Assembly (NCBI GenBank): GCA_905234265.1 | Contig: CAJOHJ010000007.1 | Span: forward strand, 152,304-216,303 | DNA: 64,000 bases | Source: an uncultured Prevotella sp. | Lineage (GTDB): Bacteria; Bacteroidota; Bacteroidia; Bacteroidales; Bacteroidaceae | Direction: 5' to 3' | Part shown: piece after piece, positions 9,351 to 18,129 of the stretch | How the letters are laid out: each line of letters begins with the position of its first letter | Numbering within the stretch: the stretch's first letter is position 1 | The notes under the pieces: generated by a model | Seen by the model: only the letters and a program-made list of their open reading frames with translations | What the model was told of the DNA's origin: nothing | Database searches by the model: none | Translations under genes and position numbers: made by a program

Positions 9351-11810
9351 CTAATTGTTGCCGTGTTCTTCTGAAGGTTTCAAGGCATTTGCCTGTGAAG
9401 GGCCAGTCTGTTCTTCCTGTCCGTCATGTCCTGTTGCCGGACTGCTGGCGTTACCATTGTCGACGGTCTCTATTCTTTCTACGCTGCCTATGCTGTCGGT
9501 AGAAAGAGAGTCGGAATCAGAGACGGCACGGAAATACCCGCCGCAGCCATAGACGCTGGCAGGAATGTCGTCGGGCTTCTGGAATTTTGCATGGTATTGC
9601 TTGAAGGCCTTGTCGTCGAGGACACTCTGCAGGAAATATCCGCAGACAGGCAGAGCCGTGCGGTTGCCTTGTCCAAGTTCTCCTGTGCGGAAGTGGATGC
9701 TGCGGTATTCGCCGCCAACCCATGCACCGCACACCAGCCGTGGGGTAGTGCCAATGAACCATGCGTCGCTATGGTTGTTGGAAGTGCCTGTCTTTCCGCC
9801 GAAGTCTGTGTCGGCAGCATGGCGCCCGACAAAGCCCATCAGTCGCGACGAAGTTCCGCTCATGCCACCGGTGAGCAACTGCTGGACAAGGAATGAGCTG
9901 CGCTGCGACAACACTTGCTGGTCAGTAGACGGAGCCTTGTAGATGATGTTTCCGTCGCGGTCCTCAATATGGGTGACAAGCACAGGCTTGTGTGCCTTGC
10001 CGTCGTTCACAGGCGTGCAATAGGCATTGACAAGTTCCAGCAGGTTTACATCGCTGCTGCCCAATGCAAGGGCGGGAGTCGGTGTCAGCGGACTTTCAAT
10101 GCCCATGTCGTGGGCAGTCTTGGCAATGCGCTCAATGCCGCATTCCTGTCCGAGACGGACGGCAACAGAGTTGATGCTCATGGCGAATGCCTGCTTCAGC
10201 GTGATCAAAGCACCAGAGAAGCGGCCGTCAGCATTAGTGGGAGCCCACGTAACCTCCTTGCCGTGGTCCATAACCTTCATCGAGAAGTATTCATCGCGCC
10301 GCGTGTCACAGGGAGTCATTCCCTGATTGATGGCTTCCGCATAGACAAACAGCTTGAAGGTAGAGCCGGGCTGGCGCATGGCCGTAACCTTGTCGTATTT
10401 CCATGTGTCGAAATCAATATCTCCGACCCATGCCTTGACATGTCCGCTCTGTGGCTCGATGGCAACAAAGCCGCAGTGCATGAAATGCTCCATGTAGCGG
10501 ATGCTGTCCAGCGTTGACATTTCTTTCTCAATGGTTCCGTTCTCATAGTCAAACAGCTTGACGGTGTGAGGAAGGTTAAGATAATAGTCAATGGAGTCCT
10601 GATTGCCGTTGAACTTCTGGCTGAGGACTTTATAGTAGTGTGTCTTCTTGGCAAGGTCTTCTATGAAATGCGGAATTTCACGGTGACGCTCGTCTTGCCA
10701 GGGTGGGGTGGTTCCCCAGTGTGCGTTGAAGGTCTTCTGCACTTGGCGCATCTGTCTGGTTACAGCCTCTTCGGCATAGTGCTGCATGCGCGTGTCAAGA
10801 GTGGTGTATATCTTCAGACCTTCGGTGTAAAGCGCATTGCGGTTGTCAAAGAATTCCTGACACCAGTCTTTCAATTCATTGGCAACGGCTTCGCGGAAAT
10901 AGTTGGCATAGCCGTCGTAGGCACTTTCCACGCTATAGTCCAGCAGGATGTCCTTAGTGCGAAGTGTGTCAAGGGCTTCGGCAGTAAGATGACCGTGGGC
11001 AAGCATGTTCGCCAGCACTACGTTGCGGCGGTTCTTGGCATTCTTGGGATTGATGCGTGGGTTGTAGTAGGTGGTGGCTTTCAGCAGTCCTACGAGTACG
11101 GCAGCCTGCTCGGCAGTCAGGTCGCTGGGTTTTATGCCGAAATACGTCTTTGCAGCAGTCTTTATGCCAAAGGCATTAGAGCCGAAGTCGACGGTGTTGG
11201 CATACATGGTCAGGATTTCCTCTTTAGAGAAATACCATTCCAGCTTGTAGGCCGTTATCCATTCCTTGCTCTTCATGACCAGGATTTTCAGACCGGGTAT
11301 GTTTCCCAGCAGTCCTGTGGAATACTGAGTGCGTACGCGGAAAAGGTTTTTGGCCAGCTGCTGGGTGATTGTCGATGCTCCGCGTGCGTCGCGGTGCATG
11401 AAATAGTCTTTCAGTGCAGCGCCGAATGCCTGGTAGTCGATGCCGTGGTGATGATAGAAGCGCTCGTCTTCAGTGTCTATCAGCGCATTCCAGAATTCCT
11501 GGCTTACCTCGTCGTAAGTAACTGGCGTACGGTTCTCGCTGAAGAACTTGCCTATCTTCTTGCCGTCGGCACTGAAAATCTCAGAAGCCTCTGCAGGATG
11601 GGTGTTCTTGACGTCGCTGATGCTTGGCGACTTGCCAAAGAGCCACAGGAAGTTGCAGTCTACCATTATCAGGTAGAGGACGAACAGCAGAATGGCTGTT
11701 GCTGCTGACGACAGCACTTTGACATACCATGGGCGGCCAACAAAGAGCTTCTTGTATAGCTGCCACCCGTTGCTTATTGCTGTTTTGGCTTTGCTTATGT
11801 ACGGATGCAT
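9351..11810 (-). CDS. mrcA: Bifunctional penicillin-binding protein 1A
   Basis: An 819-residue class A PBP that polymerises lipid II and crosslinks the peptides in the periplasm. A single membrane anchor lies at about residues 32-54. The GT51 glycosyltransferase domain shows EDERFYHHHGIDY and STITQQLAKNLF; the transpeptidase shows the SxxK serine at about 482 (PGSTFK), an SIN-type triad element (SINSVAVRLG) and KTGTSNNHSD near 671. The last ~50 residues are Ser/Asp/Gly-rich and probably disordered. The start overlaps the miaA stop by 16 nt, arguing for translational coupling within the leftward lpx-miaA-mrcA run. Confidence 0.93.
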   Translation of the reverse strand: MHPYISKAKTAISNGWQLYKKLFVGRPWYVKVLSSAATAILLFVLYLIMVDCNFLWLFGKSPSISDVKNTHPAEASEIFSADGKKIGKFFSENRTPVTYDEVSQEFWNALIDTEDERFYHHHGIDYQAFGAALKDYFMHRDARGASTITQQLAKNLFRVRTQYSTGLLGNIPGLKILVMKSKEWITAYKLEWYFSKEEILTMYANTVDFGSNAFGIKTAAKTYFGIKPSDLTAEQAAVLVGLLKATTYYNPRINPKNAKNRRNVVLANMLAHGHLTAEALDTLRTKDILLDYSVESAYDGYANYFREAVANELKDWCQEFFDNRNALYTEGLKIYTTLDTRMQHYAEEAVTRQMRQVQKTFNAHWGTTPPWQDERHREIPHFIEDLAKKTHYYKVLSQKFNGNQDSIDYYLNLPHTVKLFDYENGTIEKEMSTLDSIRYMEHFMHCGFVAIEPQSGHVKAWVGDIDFDTWKYDKVTAMRQPGSTFKLFVYAEAINQGMTPCDTRRDEYFSMKVMDHGKEVTWAPTNADGRFSGALITLKQAFAMSINSVAVRLGQECGIERIAKTAHDMGIESPLTPTPALALGSSDVNLLELVNAYCTPVNDGKAHKPVLVTHIEDRDGNIIYKAPSTDQQVLSQRSSFLVQQLLTGGMSGTSSRLMGFVGRHAADTDFGGKTGTSNNHSDAWFIGTTPRLVCGAWVGGEYRSIHFRTGELGQGNRTALPVCGYFLQSVLDDKAFKQYHAKFQKPDDIPASVYGCGGYFRAVSDSDSLSTDSIGSVERIETVDNGNASSPATGHDGQEEQTGPSQANALKPSEEHGNN

Positions 11811-12697
11811 AGTGAAATATATTTCAAAATCTTGTCTTCTTCATCTGGTGCAAACCACTTGATGCTCTGGTCGCGCTGAAACCATGTCAGCTGCTTGCGT
11901 GCATAGCGGCGGGTGTTTCCCTTGATGCGCTCTACGGCTTCTTCAAGCGGCCACTGGCCGTCAAAGTAGGCAAACAGTTCCTTATAGCCAACGGTGTTCA
12001 GGGCATTCAGCGAACGATATTGGTAGAGACTTTCCGCTTCTGCCAGCATTCCCTGGCGCAGCATCTGGTCTACACGGTCGTTGATGCGGTTGTAGAGTTC
12101 GTCGCGTTGCCGGTTGATGCCAATCTTTATGATTTCGAAAGGCCGTGGTTTCTTCTCGTTAAGCCGGAAGGATGTGTAGGTCTTTCCCGTCTGGTAGCAG
12201 ATTTCAAGGGCATGGATGACCCTGCGGTAGTTGTTGCGGTCGACAATAGCGTAATGCTCAGGGTCCAGGCGTTTCAGGTCGTCGAGCAGCGATGGCAGCC
12301 CTTCGTCATGATAGCGCTGCTTCATCTGCTGGCGGATGTCGTCGCGGATGGTGGGAATGTCGTCAATGCCATTGCAGACGGCATCAATGTACATCATGGA
12401 ACCGCCGGAAAGCAGATGAATGTCGGACTGGGCGTCTAACTGCCTGCACAACGCCAACACCTCCTGCTCATACATGGAAGCATTGTAGTAGTCATGAATG
12501 CTCTTTGTACCCACAAAGTAGTGGTGAGCCTGACGTAGCTGCTCCGCAGTAGGTGCTGCAGTGCCAATGGGCAGCTCGCGGTAAATCTGCCGTGAGTCGG
12601 CATTGATTACCTGAATGCCATAATGATGCGCCAAGCGTATTGTTAAATCCGTTTTGCCAACAGCAGTAGGGCCTATTATGACAATCAGCTTAGCCAC
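11795..12697 (-). CDS. miaA: tRNA dimethylallyltransferase
   Basis: A 300-residue enzyme that transfers dimethylallyl from DMAPP to A37 of UNN-decoding tRNAs. The P-loop GPTAVGKTD near the N-terminus, NADSRQIY and the C-terminal YARKQLTWFQRD stretch are characteristic. The GTG at 12697 (translating as MAKLIVIIGPT) is chosen because the family starts a few residues before the P-loop. An upstream in-frame ATG at 12745 would add 16 unrelated residues and overlap the end of lpxA by 14 nt; it cannot be excluded. Confidence 0.9.
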   Translation of the reverse strand: MAKLIVIIGPTAVGKTDLTIRLAHHYGIQVINADSRQIYRELPIGTAAPTAEQLRQAHHYFVGTKSIHDYYNASMYEQEVLALCRQLDAQSDIHLLSGGSMMYIDAVCNGIDDIPTIRDDIRQQMKQRYHDEGLPSLLDDLKRLDPEHYAIVDRNNYRRVIHALEICYQTGKTYTSFRLNEKKPRPFEIIKIGINRQRDELYNRINDRVDQMLRQGMLAEAESLYQYRSLNALNTVGYKELFAYFDGQWPLEEAVERIKGNTRRYARKQLTWFQRDQSIKWFAPDEEDKILKYISLCIRT

Positions 12698-12731
12698 ACC
12701 TTGTCTGCGGAAAAGGAAAGAAATGTTACCC

Positions 12732-13502
12732 TTATCGGATAACACCTCTTTTTGATGACTCTATGAAAGAACAGATGTACTCAACTTCTTTCGAAGCAGG
12801 ATACTTGGCACGGGCTTCTGCTATGCCGTCTTTCAGCACTCCCTGGGCGTAGATGATGCGGTAGGCATCGTGGATGGCCTCTATGGTTTCGTTGCTGAAG
12901 CCTCTGCGGCGCAGGCCGATGAGATTGACACCGGCGTAGCGGACAGGCTCCTTGCCGGCAATGACATAGGGAGGAATGTCCTGGCTGGTGCGCGAACCGC
13001 CCTGGAACATTATGTAGCTGCCGATGCGGCAGAACTGGTGGAAGAGGCAGGTGGCAGAAATGATGGCATAGTCCTCGACGACTACCTCGCCGGCAAACTT
13101 TGTGGAATTGCCGATGATGCATCCGTTGCCGATTTCGCAGTCGTGGGCAACATGCATGTTCTCCATGAGCAGATTGCCATTGCCGACGACGGTCTTTCCC
13201 TTGGAAGCCGTTCCGCGGCTGATAGTTACATTCTCACGGATGGAGTTGTTGTCGCCGATTTCGCAGGTTGTCTCTTCGCCTTTGAACTTGAGGTCCTGAG
13301 GCTTTGTGCTGATGCTGCTGCCGGGGAAGAATTCGTTGCCGTTGCCGATGCGTGCACCGAAATGCACGGTGACGTTATTCAGAAAAGTATTGTTGTCGCC
13401 AATAACTACATTCTTGTCTATCACGCAGAAGGGACCGATGACGTTGCCGTCGCCGAGCTTTGCCTCGGGGGCTACCACTGCCAGAGGGTGTATTTGGTTC
13501 AT
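12732..13502 (-). CDS. lpxA: Acyl-ACP--UDP-N-acetylglucosamine O-acyltransferase
   Basis: A 256-residue left-handed beta-helix protein that adds a 3-hydroxyacyl chain to UDP-GlcNAc, the first step of lipid A synthesis. Hexapeptide repeats run from residue 5 (HPLAVVAPEAKLGDGNVIGP) and the catalytic histidine lies in NMHVAHDCEIG. The helical C-terminal domain carries the RRRGFS motif. Length is as in E. coli. A promoter-like TAACTTTG lies 31 nt upstream of the start, and a 21-nt repeat array separates it from lpxC-fabZ, so it may be transcribed both alone and by read-through. Confidence 0.96.
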   Translation of the reverse strand: MNQIHPLAVVAPEAKLGDGNVIGPFCVIDKNVVIGDNNTFLNNVTVHFGARIGNGNEFFPGSSISTKPQDLKFKGEETTCEIGDNNSIRENVTISRGTASKGKTVVGNGNLLMENMHVAHDCEIGNGCIIGNSTKFAGEVVVEDYAIISATCLFHQFCRIGSYIMFQGGSRTSQDIPPYVIAGKEPVRYAGVNLIGLRRRGFSNETIEAIHDAYRIIYAQGVLKDGIAEARAKYPASKEVEYICSFIESSKRGVIR

Positions 13503-13533
13503 AATTTCCTTTTAGTTTTATGTATAGTTTGCG

Positions 13534-13541
13534 CAAAGTTA
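13534..13541 (-). promoter_or_regulatory. Putative -7 element for lpxA
   Basis: TAACTTTG on the minus strand matches the Bacteroidetes TAnnTTTG -7 box and predicts a leader of about 25 nt before the lpxA ATG at 13502. No clear TTTG -33 box is present. Confidence 0.55.
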
Positions 13542-13621
13542 CTCAATTAGTGCGGAAATATGAGTAACTGCTACTTTTCTTTTTGTTTTTTTAATATATC
13601 ACTGAACGGATTTTTTATCTC

Positions 13622-13726
13622 TATGAGATAATTTCGTAACATGCAGAGATAAAAAAATATCTCCGTAAGATAATTTTTTTTCTTACGGAGATAATTTCGT
13701 AACTCGCAGAGATAATTTTTTATTGC
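13622..13726 (+). repeat. 21-nt repeat array, locus A (five units)
   Basis: Five consecutive 21-nt units start at 13622, 13643, 13664, 13685 and 13706. All carry GAGATAA or AAGATAA at the same offset. The best-conserved unit form is a GCA/ACG triplet followed by GAGATAATTTCGTAACAT. Some units replace TTTCGTAACAT with an A/T tract ending in TATCTC, giving inverted pairs: TTATCTC (13615-13621) with GAGATAA, and ATCTCCGTAAGA (13659-13670) with TCTTACGGAGAT (13681-13692). It lies just after the lpxC-fabZ stop codon. Confidence 0.92.
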
Positions 13727-13736
13727 ATGCGATTGG

Positions 13737-15119
13737 TTATTTGTTCTTTACTATCTGGGCCGTGAAGGAAGCCTCGGCAACGACATGGTCGCCCACGAAG
13801 ATGTAGCCTTTCATGCTGGAGATGCCATGACGCACAGGGGCCAGCAGGTCTACCTTGAAAATCAGCGTGTCGCCAGGAACTACTTTCTGGCGGAACTTAA
13901 CGTCGTCGATGCGCATGAAGTATGTCGACCAGCGTTCAGGCTCCTCAAGAGTGTTCAGCACGAGCAGTCCGCCGCACTGTGCCATGGCTTCTATCTGCAG
14001 GACTCCCGGCATTACGGGCTCTTCAGGGAAGTGGCCCTGGAAGAATGGCTCGTTGGCGGTGATGTTCTTTATGCCTACGATGCTGTTGGCGCCAAGGGAA
14101 ATGACCTTGTCTACCAGCTGCATAGGATAGCGGTGGGGAAGCAGTTGGCGGATGCGGTTGACGTCCATCACTGGCTCTTCGTTCGGGTCGTAGATGGGAG
14201 CCTGGACTTCATGCTTGCGAATTTCCTTGCGCATCTGACGGGCGAACTTGTTGTTGATGGTGTGGCCAGGACGTGTGGCGATGATGCGGCCTTTGATAGG
14301 CTTGCCTATAAGTGCCATGTCGCCGATGACGTCGAGAAGCTTGTGGCGGGTGCATTCGTTCTCCCAGACAAGGGGCTTATGCTGGATGTAGCCCAGTTCG
14401 TTGGCGTCGCGATGCTCTACGCCTAACATGTCGGCAAGTGCATCAAGGCGCTCCTGGGTGGTCTGACGTTCGTAGATGACTATTGCATTGTCCAGGTCGC
14501 CGCCTTTGATGAGGTTTGCCTGCAACAGAGGCTCTATGTCCCTGACGAAGACGAAGGTGCGCGCAGCAGCGATTTCGCTGACGTATTTGTCGACTTTGTC
14601 AAGGGTGGCAAACTGGGAATTGATAATCTTTGAGTCGAAAGAACACATGGCCGTGAGCGAGAATTCCTCGTCGGGCAATATCGTGATGCTGGAGCCGGTC
14701 TTTTCGTCCTTGACCTCGATTTTCTTGCGGATTACATACCAGTCCTTGGGGGCGTTCTGCTCCTCAATGCCGATTTCCTTTATCTTTTCGACATACTGTA
14801 TGGCAGAGCCGTCAAGAATGGGGAATTCCGGACCGTTGACCTGCATTAGGCAGTTGTCGATGCCCAAGGCATACAGGGCAGACATGCCGTGCTCAATGGT
14901 TGACACGCGGGCATCTCCCTTGCCAAGCACCGTTCCGCGCTGTGTGTCAACGACGTTTTCTGCTATGGCCTCGATAATCGGCTCGCCCTCAAGGTCGATG
15001 CGCTGTATCTTATAGCCGAAATTCTCTGGAGCCGGATTGAACGTTACTGTAAGGTTTAAGCCGGTATGCAGTCCTTTTCCGAAGAGCGAGAAACTGCCCT
15101 TAAGTGTTTTTTGCTTCAT
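13737..15119 (-). CDS. lpxC-fabZ: Bifunctional LpxC deacetylase / FabZ dehydratase
   Basis: A 460-residue fusion typical of Bacteroidetes. Residues about 1-300 are UDP-3-O-acyl-GlcNAc deacetylase, the committed lipid A step, with zinc ligands in STIEHGMSALYALGIDN and HKLLDVIGD. Residues about 315-460 are 3-hydroxyacyl-ACP dehydratase (LLPHRYPMQLVDKV, then GHFPEEPVMPGV with the catalytic His, and the Glu in QIEAMAQ). The fusion couples lipid A commitment to the fatty acid elongation step that competes for the same 3-hydroxyacyl-ACP. It lies 33 nt downstream of lpxD with no separate promoter. Confidence 0.96.
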   Translation of the reverse strand: MKQKTLKGSFSLFGKGLHTGLNLTVTFNPAPENFGYKIQRIDLEGEPIIEAIAENVVDTQRGTVLGKGDARVSTIEHGMSALYALGIDNCLMQVNGPEFPILDGSAIQYVEKIKEIGIEEQNAPKDWYVIRKKIEVKDEKTGSSITILPDEEFSLTAMCSFDSKIINSQFATLDKVDKYVSEIAAARTFVFVRDIEPLLQANLIKGGDLDNAIVIYERQTTQERLDALADMLGVEHRDANELGYIQHKPLVWENECTRHKLLDVIGDMALIGKPIKGRIIATRPGHTINNKFARQMRKEIRKHEVQAPIYDPNEEPVMDVNRIRQLLPHRYPMQLVDKVISLGANSIVGIKNITANEPFFQGHFPEEPVMPGVLQIEAMAQCGGLLVLNTLEEPERWSTYFMRIDDVKFRQKVVPGDTLIFKVDLLAPVRHGISSMKGYIFVGDHVVAEASFTAQIVKNK

Positions 15120-15152
15120 TGCTGGAAAATGATTTGACGGAGTTAATCACTG

Positions 15153-16151
15153 TTAGTTCATGAGAGAGTCCTTCTCCTTCTTGAGAGCATCAATCTCACG
15201 GCGCAAGGCACCTAATTCGCGATACATCTCAGGAAGTTTCTTGACGATGGCCTGGGCCTTGAAGAAGACTTTGGGGTCAATGGCCGGCGCACCGATGAGT
15301 TGCTCGCCATTGCCTTTGGTGTTGCTGATGACACCGCTCTGGGCACCGATAAACGTACGGTCGGCAATCTTTATGTGGCCGGAGAAACCAGCCTGGCCGC
15401 CGACCATGCACCATGCTCCTATCTTGGTAGAGCCTGCCATGCCAACTTGGGCTGACATGACGGTGTTCTCGCCAATCTCGCAGTTATGGGCAACCTGGAT
15501 GAGATTGTCTAACTTGACGCCTTTATGCAAGACCGTCTGTCCCATCGTGGAACGGTCGACACAGGTGTTTGCACCTATCTCTACATTGTCTTCAATGATT
15601 ACGACGCCAAGCTGTGGTATCTTGTCGTAGCCATCTTGGTTGGGGGCAAAGCCAAAACCGTCGGCACCTATGACGCTGCCGGCATGGATGGTTACATTCT
15701 TGCCGATCTGGCAACCGTCGTAAATGGTGACATGGGGGTAAATCATTGAACCGTCGCCGATGGTTACGTTGTCGCCGATGCTGGCAAACGGGCCGATGTA
15801 GACGTCTTTGCCTATCTTGGCTGTCTCCGATATGAATGCCAACGGGTGTATACCGACTTTCTTTGGCAAAGTCTGTGCATACATCTGCAAAAGCTTGGCA
15901 ACACATTCGTAAGCATTGGCAACACGTATCAAAGTAGCCTCGACGGGCCGTTCCAGCTGTACGTCTTCATTGATAAGGACTACGCTGGCTTTCGTGTCGT
16001 AAATGTAGGGTGTGTATTTGGGGTTAGAAAGAAATGTTATAGCCCCTTCTTTGCCTTCTTCAATTTTTGAAAAAGTGTTGATAACGGCATTCTCGTTACC
16101 TTCTACGCGACCGCCGATCATGTCGGCAATCTGTTTGGCAGTGAATTCCAT
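15153..16151 (-). CDS. lpxD: UDP-3-O-(3-hydroxyacyl)glucosamine N-acyltransferase
   Basis: A 332-residue hexapeptide-repeat acyltransferase, third step of lipid A synthesis. The N-terminal uridine-binding domain ([14 protein letters not shown]) precedes a beta-helix with the catalytic histidine in [12 protein letters not shown] and a C-terminal helix ([12 protein letters not shown]). Length is normal. It is first in the leftward lpxD, lpxC-fabZ, lpxA, miaA, mrcA, helicase, cysE run and has a promoter-like element 31 nt upstream. Confidence 0.95.
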   Translation of the reverse strand: MEFTAKQIADMIGGRVEGNENAVINTFSKIEEGKEGAITFLSNPKYTPYIYDTKASVVLINEDVQLERPVEATLIRVANAYECVAKLLQMYAQTLPKKVGIHPLAFISETAKIGKDVYIGPFASIGDNVTIGDGSMIYPHVTIYDGCQIGKNVTIHAGSVIGADGFGFAPNQDGYDKIPQLGVVIIEDNVEIGANTCVDRSTMGQTVLHKGVKLDNLIQVAHNCEIGENTVMSAQVGMAGSTKIGAWCMVGGQAGFSGHIKIADRTFIGAQSGVISNTKGNGEQLIGAPAIDPKVFFKAQAIVKKLPEMYRELGALRREIDALKKEKDSLMN

Positions 16152-16182
16152 AAAAATCTTTTGTTAGGAATAATTAACTTTG

Positions 16183-16190
16183 CAAAGATA
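16183..16190 (-). promoter_or_regulatory. Putative -7 element for lpxD
   Basis: TATCTTTG on the minus strand fits TAnnTTTG. The predicted leader is about 25 nt to the ATG at 16151. A matching -33 TTTG is not seen. Confidence 0.5.
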
Positions 16191-16272
16191 GTAATTTATT
16201 ATGATTATATGGAATGTTTTTCGTGTTTTTTTGAAAAAGGAAGGAAAAAAAGAACAATATTCTGCTAAAATG

Positions 16273-17361
16273 CTATAAAGCACCCTTGGTTGACGGCAAT
16301 TCAAAGTGGGAGACATCACGTCTGACTGCCATCTTGATGGCTCTGGCCAGTGCCTTGAAGATGCCTTCTATCTTGTGGTGTTCATTTTCGCCCTCGGCCT
16401 TTATGTTAAGGTTCATGCCTGCGGCATCGCTGAGACTCTTGAAGAAGTGGAGAAACATCTCTGTAGGCATCTCGCCGATGCGCTCACGCTTGAATTCGGC
16501 ATCCCACACAAGCCATGGGCGGCCTCCGAAGTCGAGGGCGACGGAACACAGACAGTCGTCCATCGGCAGCTGGAAGCCGTAGCGCTCTATGCCACGCTTG
16601 TCGCCGAGTGCCTTCTTCAGGCATTTGCCAAGGGCAAGTGCGGTGTCTTCGATGGTATGGTGCTCGTCAACGTGAAGGTCGCCATTGCAAACTACGGTCA
16701 AGTCTACCATGCCGTGCTTCCCGATTTGCTCTAACATGTGGTCGAAGAAACCAAGTCCCGTCTTGATGTCACAATGTCCGTTGCCGTCAAGGTCAAGCTT
16801 AATGTGTATGTCGGTCTCTTTTGTTGTCCGCCTGACTTCTGCCACACGCTCTCCGCCATAGGCAATGGCTGTTGCCCGCTGCCAACTGCTGGCGGCATCG
16901 GCATCATCACCTGCAGAGTCTATCTTAAGGAACTTGCAGCCTATGTTTTGCGCAAACTGTCTGTCGGTATCTCTGTCGCCAATGACATAGCTTGCGGACA
17001 TGTCATATTCTGCATTCTCCATATACTTCTTCACCATGCCTGTGGCGGGCTTTCTGGTCTCTGAATTGTCTTCAGGGAAGTGACGGTCTATCAGTATGTC
17101 GTCAAAATCCACGCCCTCACCTTTCATGGTGCCAAGGATGAAGTTGTGAACGGGCCAGAAGGTGTCTTCCGGGAAAGAGGGTGTTCCAAGGCCGTCCTGA
17201 TTGCTTACCATCACAAACTCATAGTCGGTGTGCTGCCGCAAAAAGGCCAGACTGCTGATGGCACGTGGCACGAACTGCAGTTTTGCAAAGTCGTCGATTT
17301 GCTCGTCGGATGGCTCGCGGATGATTGTTCCGTCGCGGTCTATGAAGAGGATTTTTTTCAT
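16273..17361 (-). CDS. hisB: Bifunctional histidinol-phosphatase / imidazoleglycerol-phosphate dehydratase
   Basis: A 362-residue two-domain histidine enzyme. The N-terminal HAD phosphatase ([24 protein letters not shown]) removes phosphate from histidinol phosphate; the C-terminal dehydratase (from about residue 175) has the HHxxED-type metal motif [14 protein letters not shown] and the second copy [17 protein letters not shown]. The N-terminal region lacks truncation. Its ATG directly abuts the TAA of the upstream membrane-protein gene (TAAATG), implying translational coupling. The other histidine genes of the window, hisG-hisD-hisC, are 41 kb away on the other strand. Confidence 0.95.
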   Translation of the reverse strand: MKKILFIDRDGTIIREPSDEQIDDFAKLQFVPRAISSLAFLRQHTDYEFVMVSNQDGLGTPSFPEDTFWPVHNFILGTMKGEGVDFDDILIDRHFPEDNSETRKPATGMVKKYMENAEYDMSASYVIGDRDTDRQFAQNIGCKFLKIDSAGDDADAASSWQRATAIAYGGERVAEVRRTTKETDIHIKLDLDGNGHCDIKTGLGFFDHMLEQIGKHGMVDLTVVCNGDLHVDEHHTIEDTALALGKCLKKALGDKRGIERYGFQLPMDDCLCSVALDFGGRPWLVWDAEFKRERIGEMPTEMFLHFFKSLSDAAGMNLNIKAEGENEHHKIEGIFKALARAIKMAVRRDVSHFELPSTKGAL

Positions 17362-18000
17362 TTATTTGTCGGTTGATGAAATGCTGCCAAAAAGATAATG
17401 GCAATGCATTAGGGATATTATAAGAATATAGAAATGGACAAACATGCATGCTGCATTGGTTGCCACAGACAGGTATGGCATGTAGGCAGGCATTCCTGAG
17501 GCGTCACCGATTAACTGACTGTGATATGCAACAATAGATGCAGTCTTTATGACGATTAATGGCAGCAGGATGATTATGCTTGCCAAGCAGAGCAACAGCA
17601 TGCTGGTGAAGGTTACCGCCAGGATTATACCTATATGTCTGCCGAAAGCATAATGAATTGGTGGCTGCTGACGGCTGTTGCTGACGGCTGCCATATTCTT
17701 CTTGTTCAAAACGTTGACGGTAAACCATGTGGGAGGATTGCTGATGCTTCCAGAGACACTATGCTCTTTTAGCTTGCCCCAAATGCAGAGTATTCCGAGA
17801 ACCAGAAGTACTGCGGCCACGGCTAATGCATACTTGTTGCCGGTATGTATGGCAATGCCTGCAGTGAGCGAGTAGAGTGTGGTGGCAATCCATGATGCCT
17901 TGAAGAATTTCTGCCAGTTGGCAGCATATAGCAACAGACCTGCGGCAAGAATGCTGCGATAGCTGCGCTTTTTGTATAAATCCAGGTTTGTATTGTCCAT
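17362..18000 (-). CDS. Membrane protein of unknown function
   Basis: A 212-residue protein with about five hydrophobic segments (roughly residues 15-32, 38-55, 57-75, 125-155 and 182-205) separated by a polar loop (80-120) rich in Ser, Asn and Gln. No family is recognised. The N-terminus is cytoplasmic-like and basic (KKRSYRS), with no cleavable signal. Its stop codon abuts the hisB start codon, so the two are very probably co-translated. A role in histidine metabolism is only suggested by this coupling. Confidence 0.7.
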   Translation of the reverse strand: MDNTNLDLYKKRSYRSILAAGLLLYAANWQKFFKASWIATTLYSLTAGIAIHTGNKYALAVAAVLLVLGILCIWGKLKEHSVSGSISNPPTWFTVNVLNKKNMAAVSNSRQQPPIHYAFGRHIGIILAVTFTSMLLLCLASIIILLPLIVIKTASIVAYHSQLIGDASGMPAYMPYLSVATNAACMFVHFYILIISLMHCHYLFGSISSTDK

Positions 18001-18069
18001 GATTAATATGCTGACGTGTGTGAGGATAATCTGCTATATAATGGGAATACTTTACTGATGTGAAGATTG

Positions 18070-18108
18070 AAAAAAAAACGCGAAACTCATGTACTCATAG
18101 GCTTCGCG
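18070..18108 (-). terminator. Intrinsic terminator after serA
   Basis: On the minus strand a stem CGCGAA/TTCGCG (18103-18108 with 18079-18084) with a loop containing further ATGAG/CTCAT pairing is followed by a run of nine T. It lies about 20 nt beyond the serA stop codon. Confidence 0.75.
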
Positions 18109-18129
18109 GCTTTTTATACAGTGTTGGTT

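Noticed and set aside
13615..13726. Possible CRISPR array at the 21-nt repeats
   Set aside because: Units are directly contiguous with no unique spacers, and there are no cas genes in the window.
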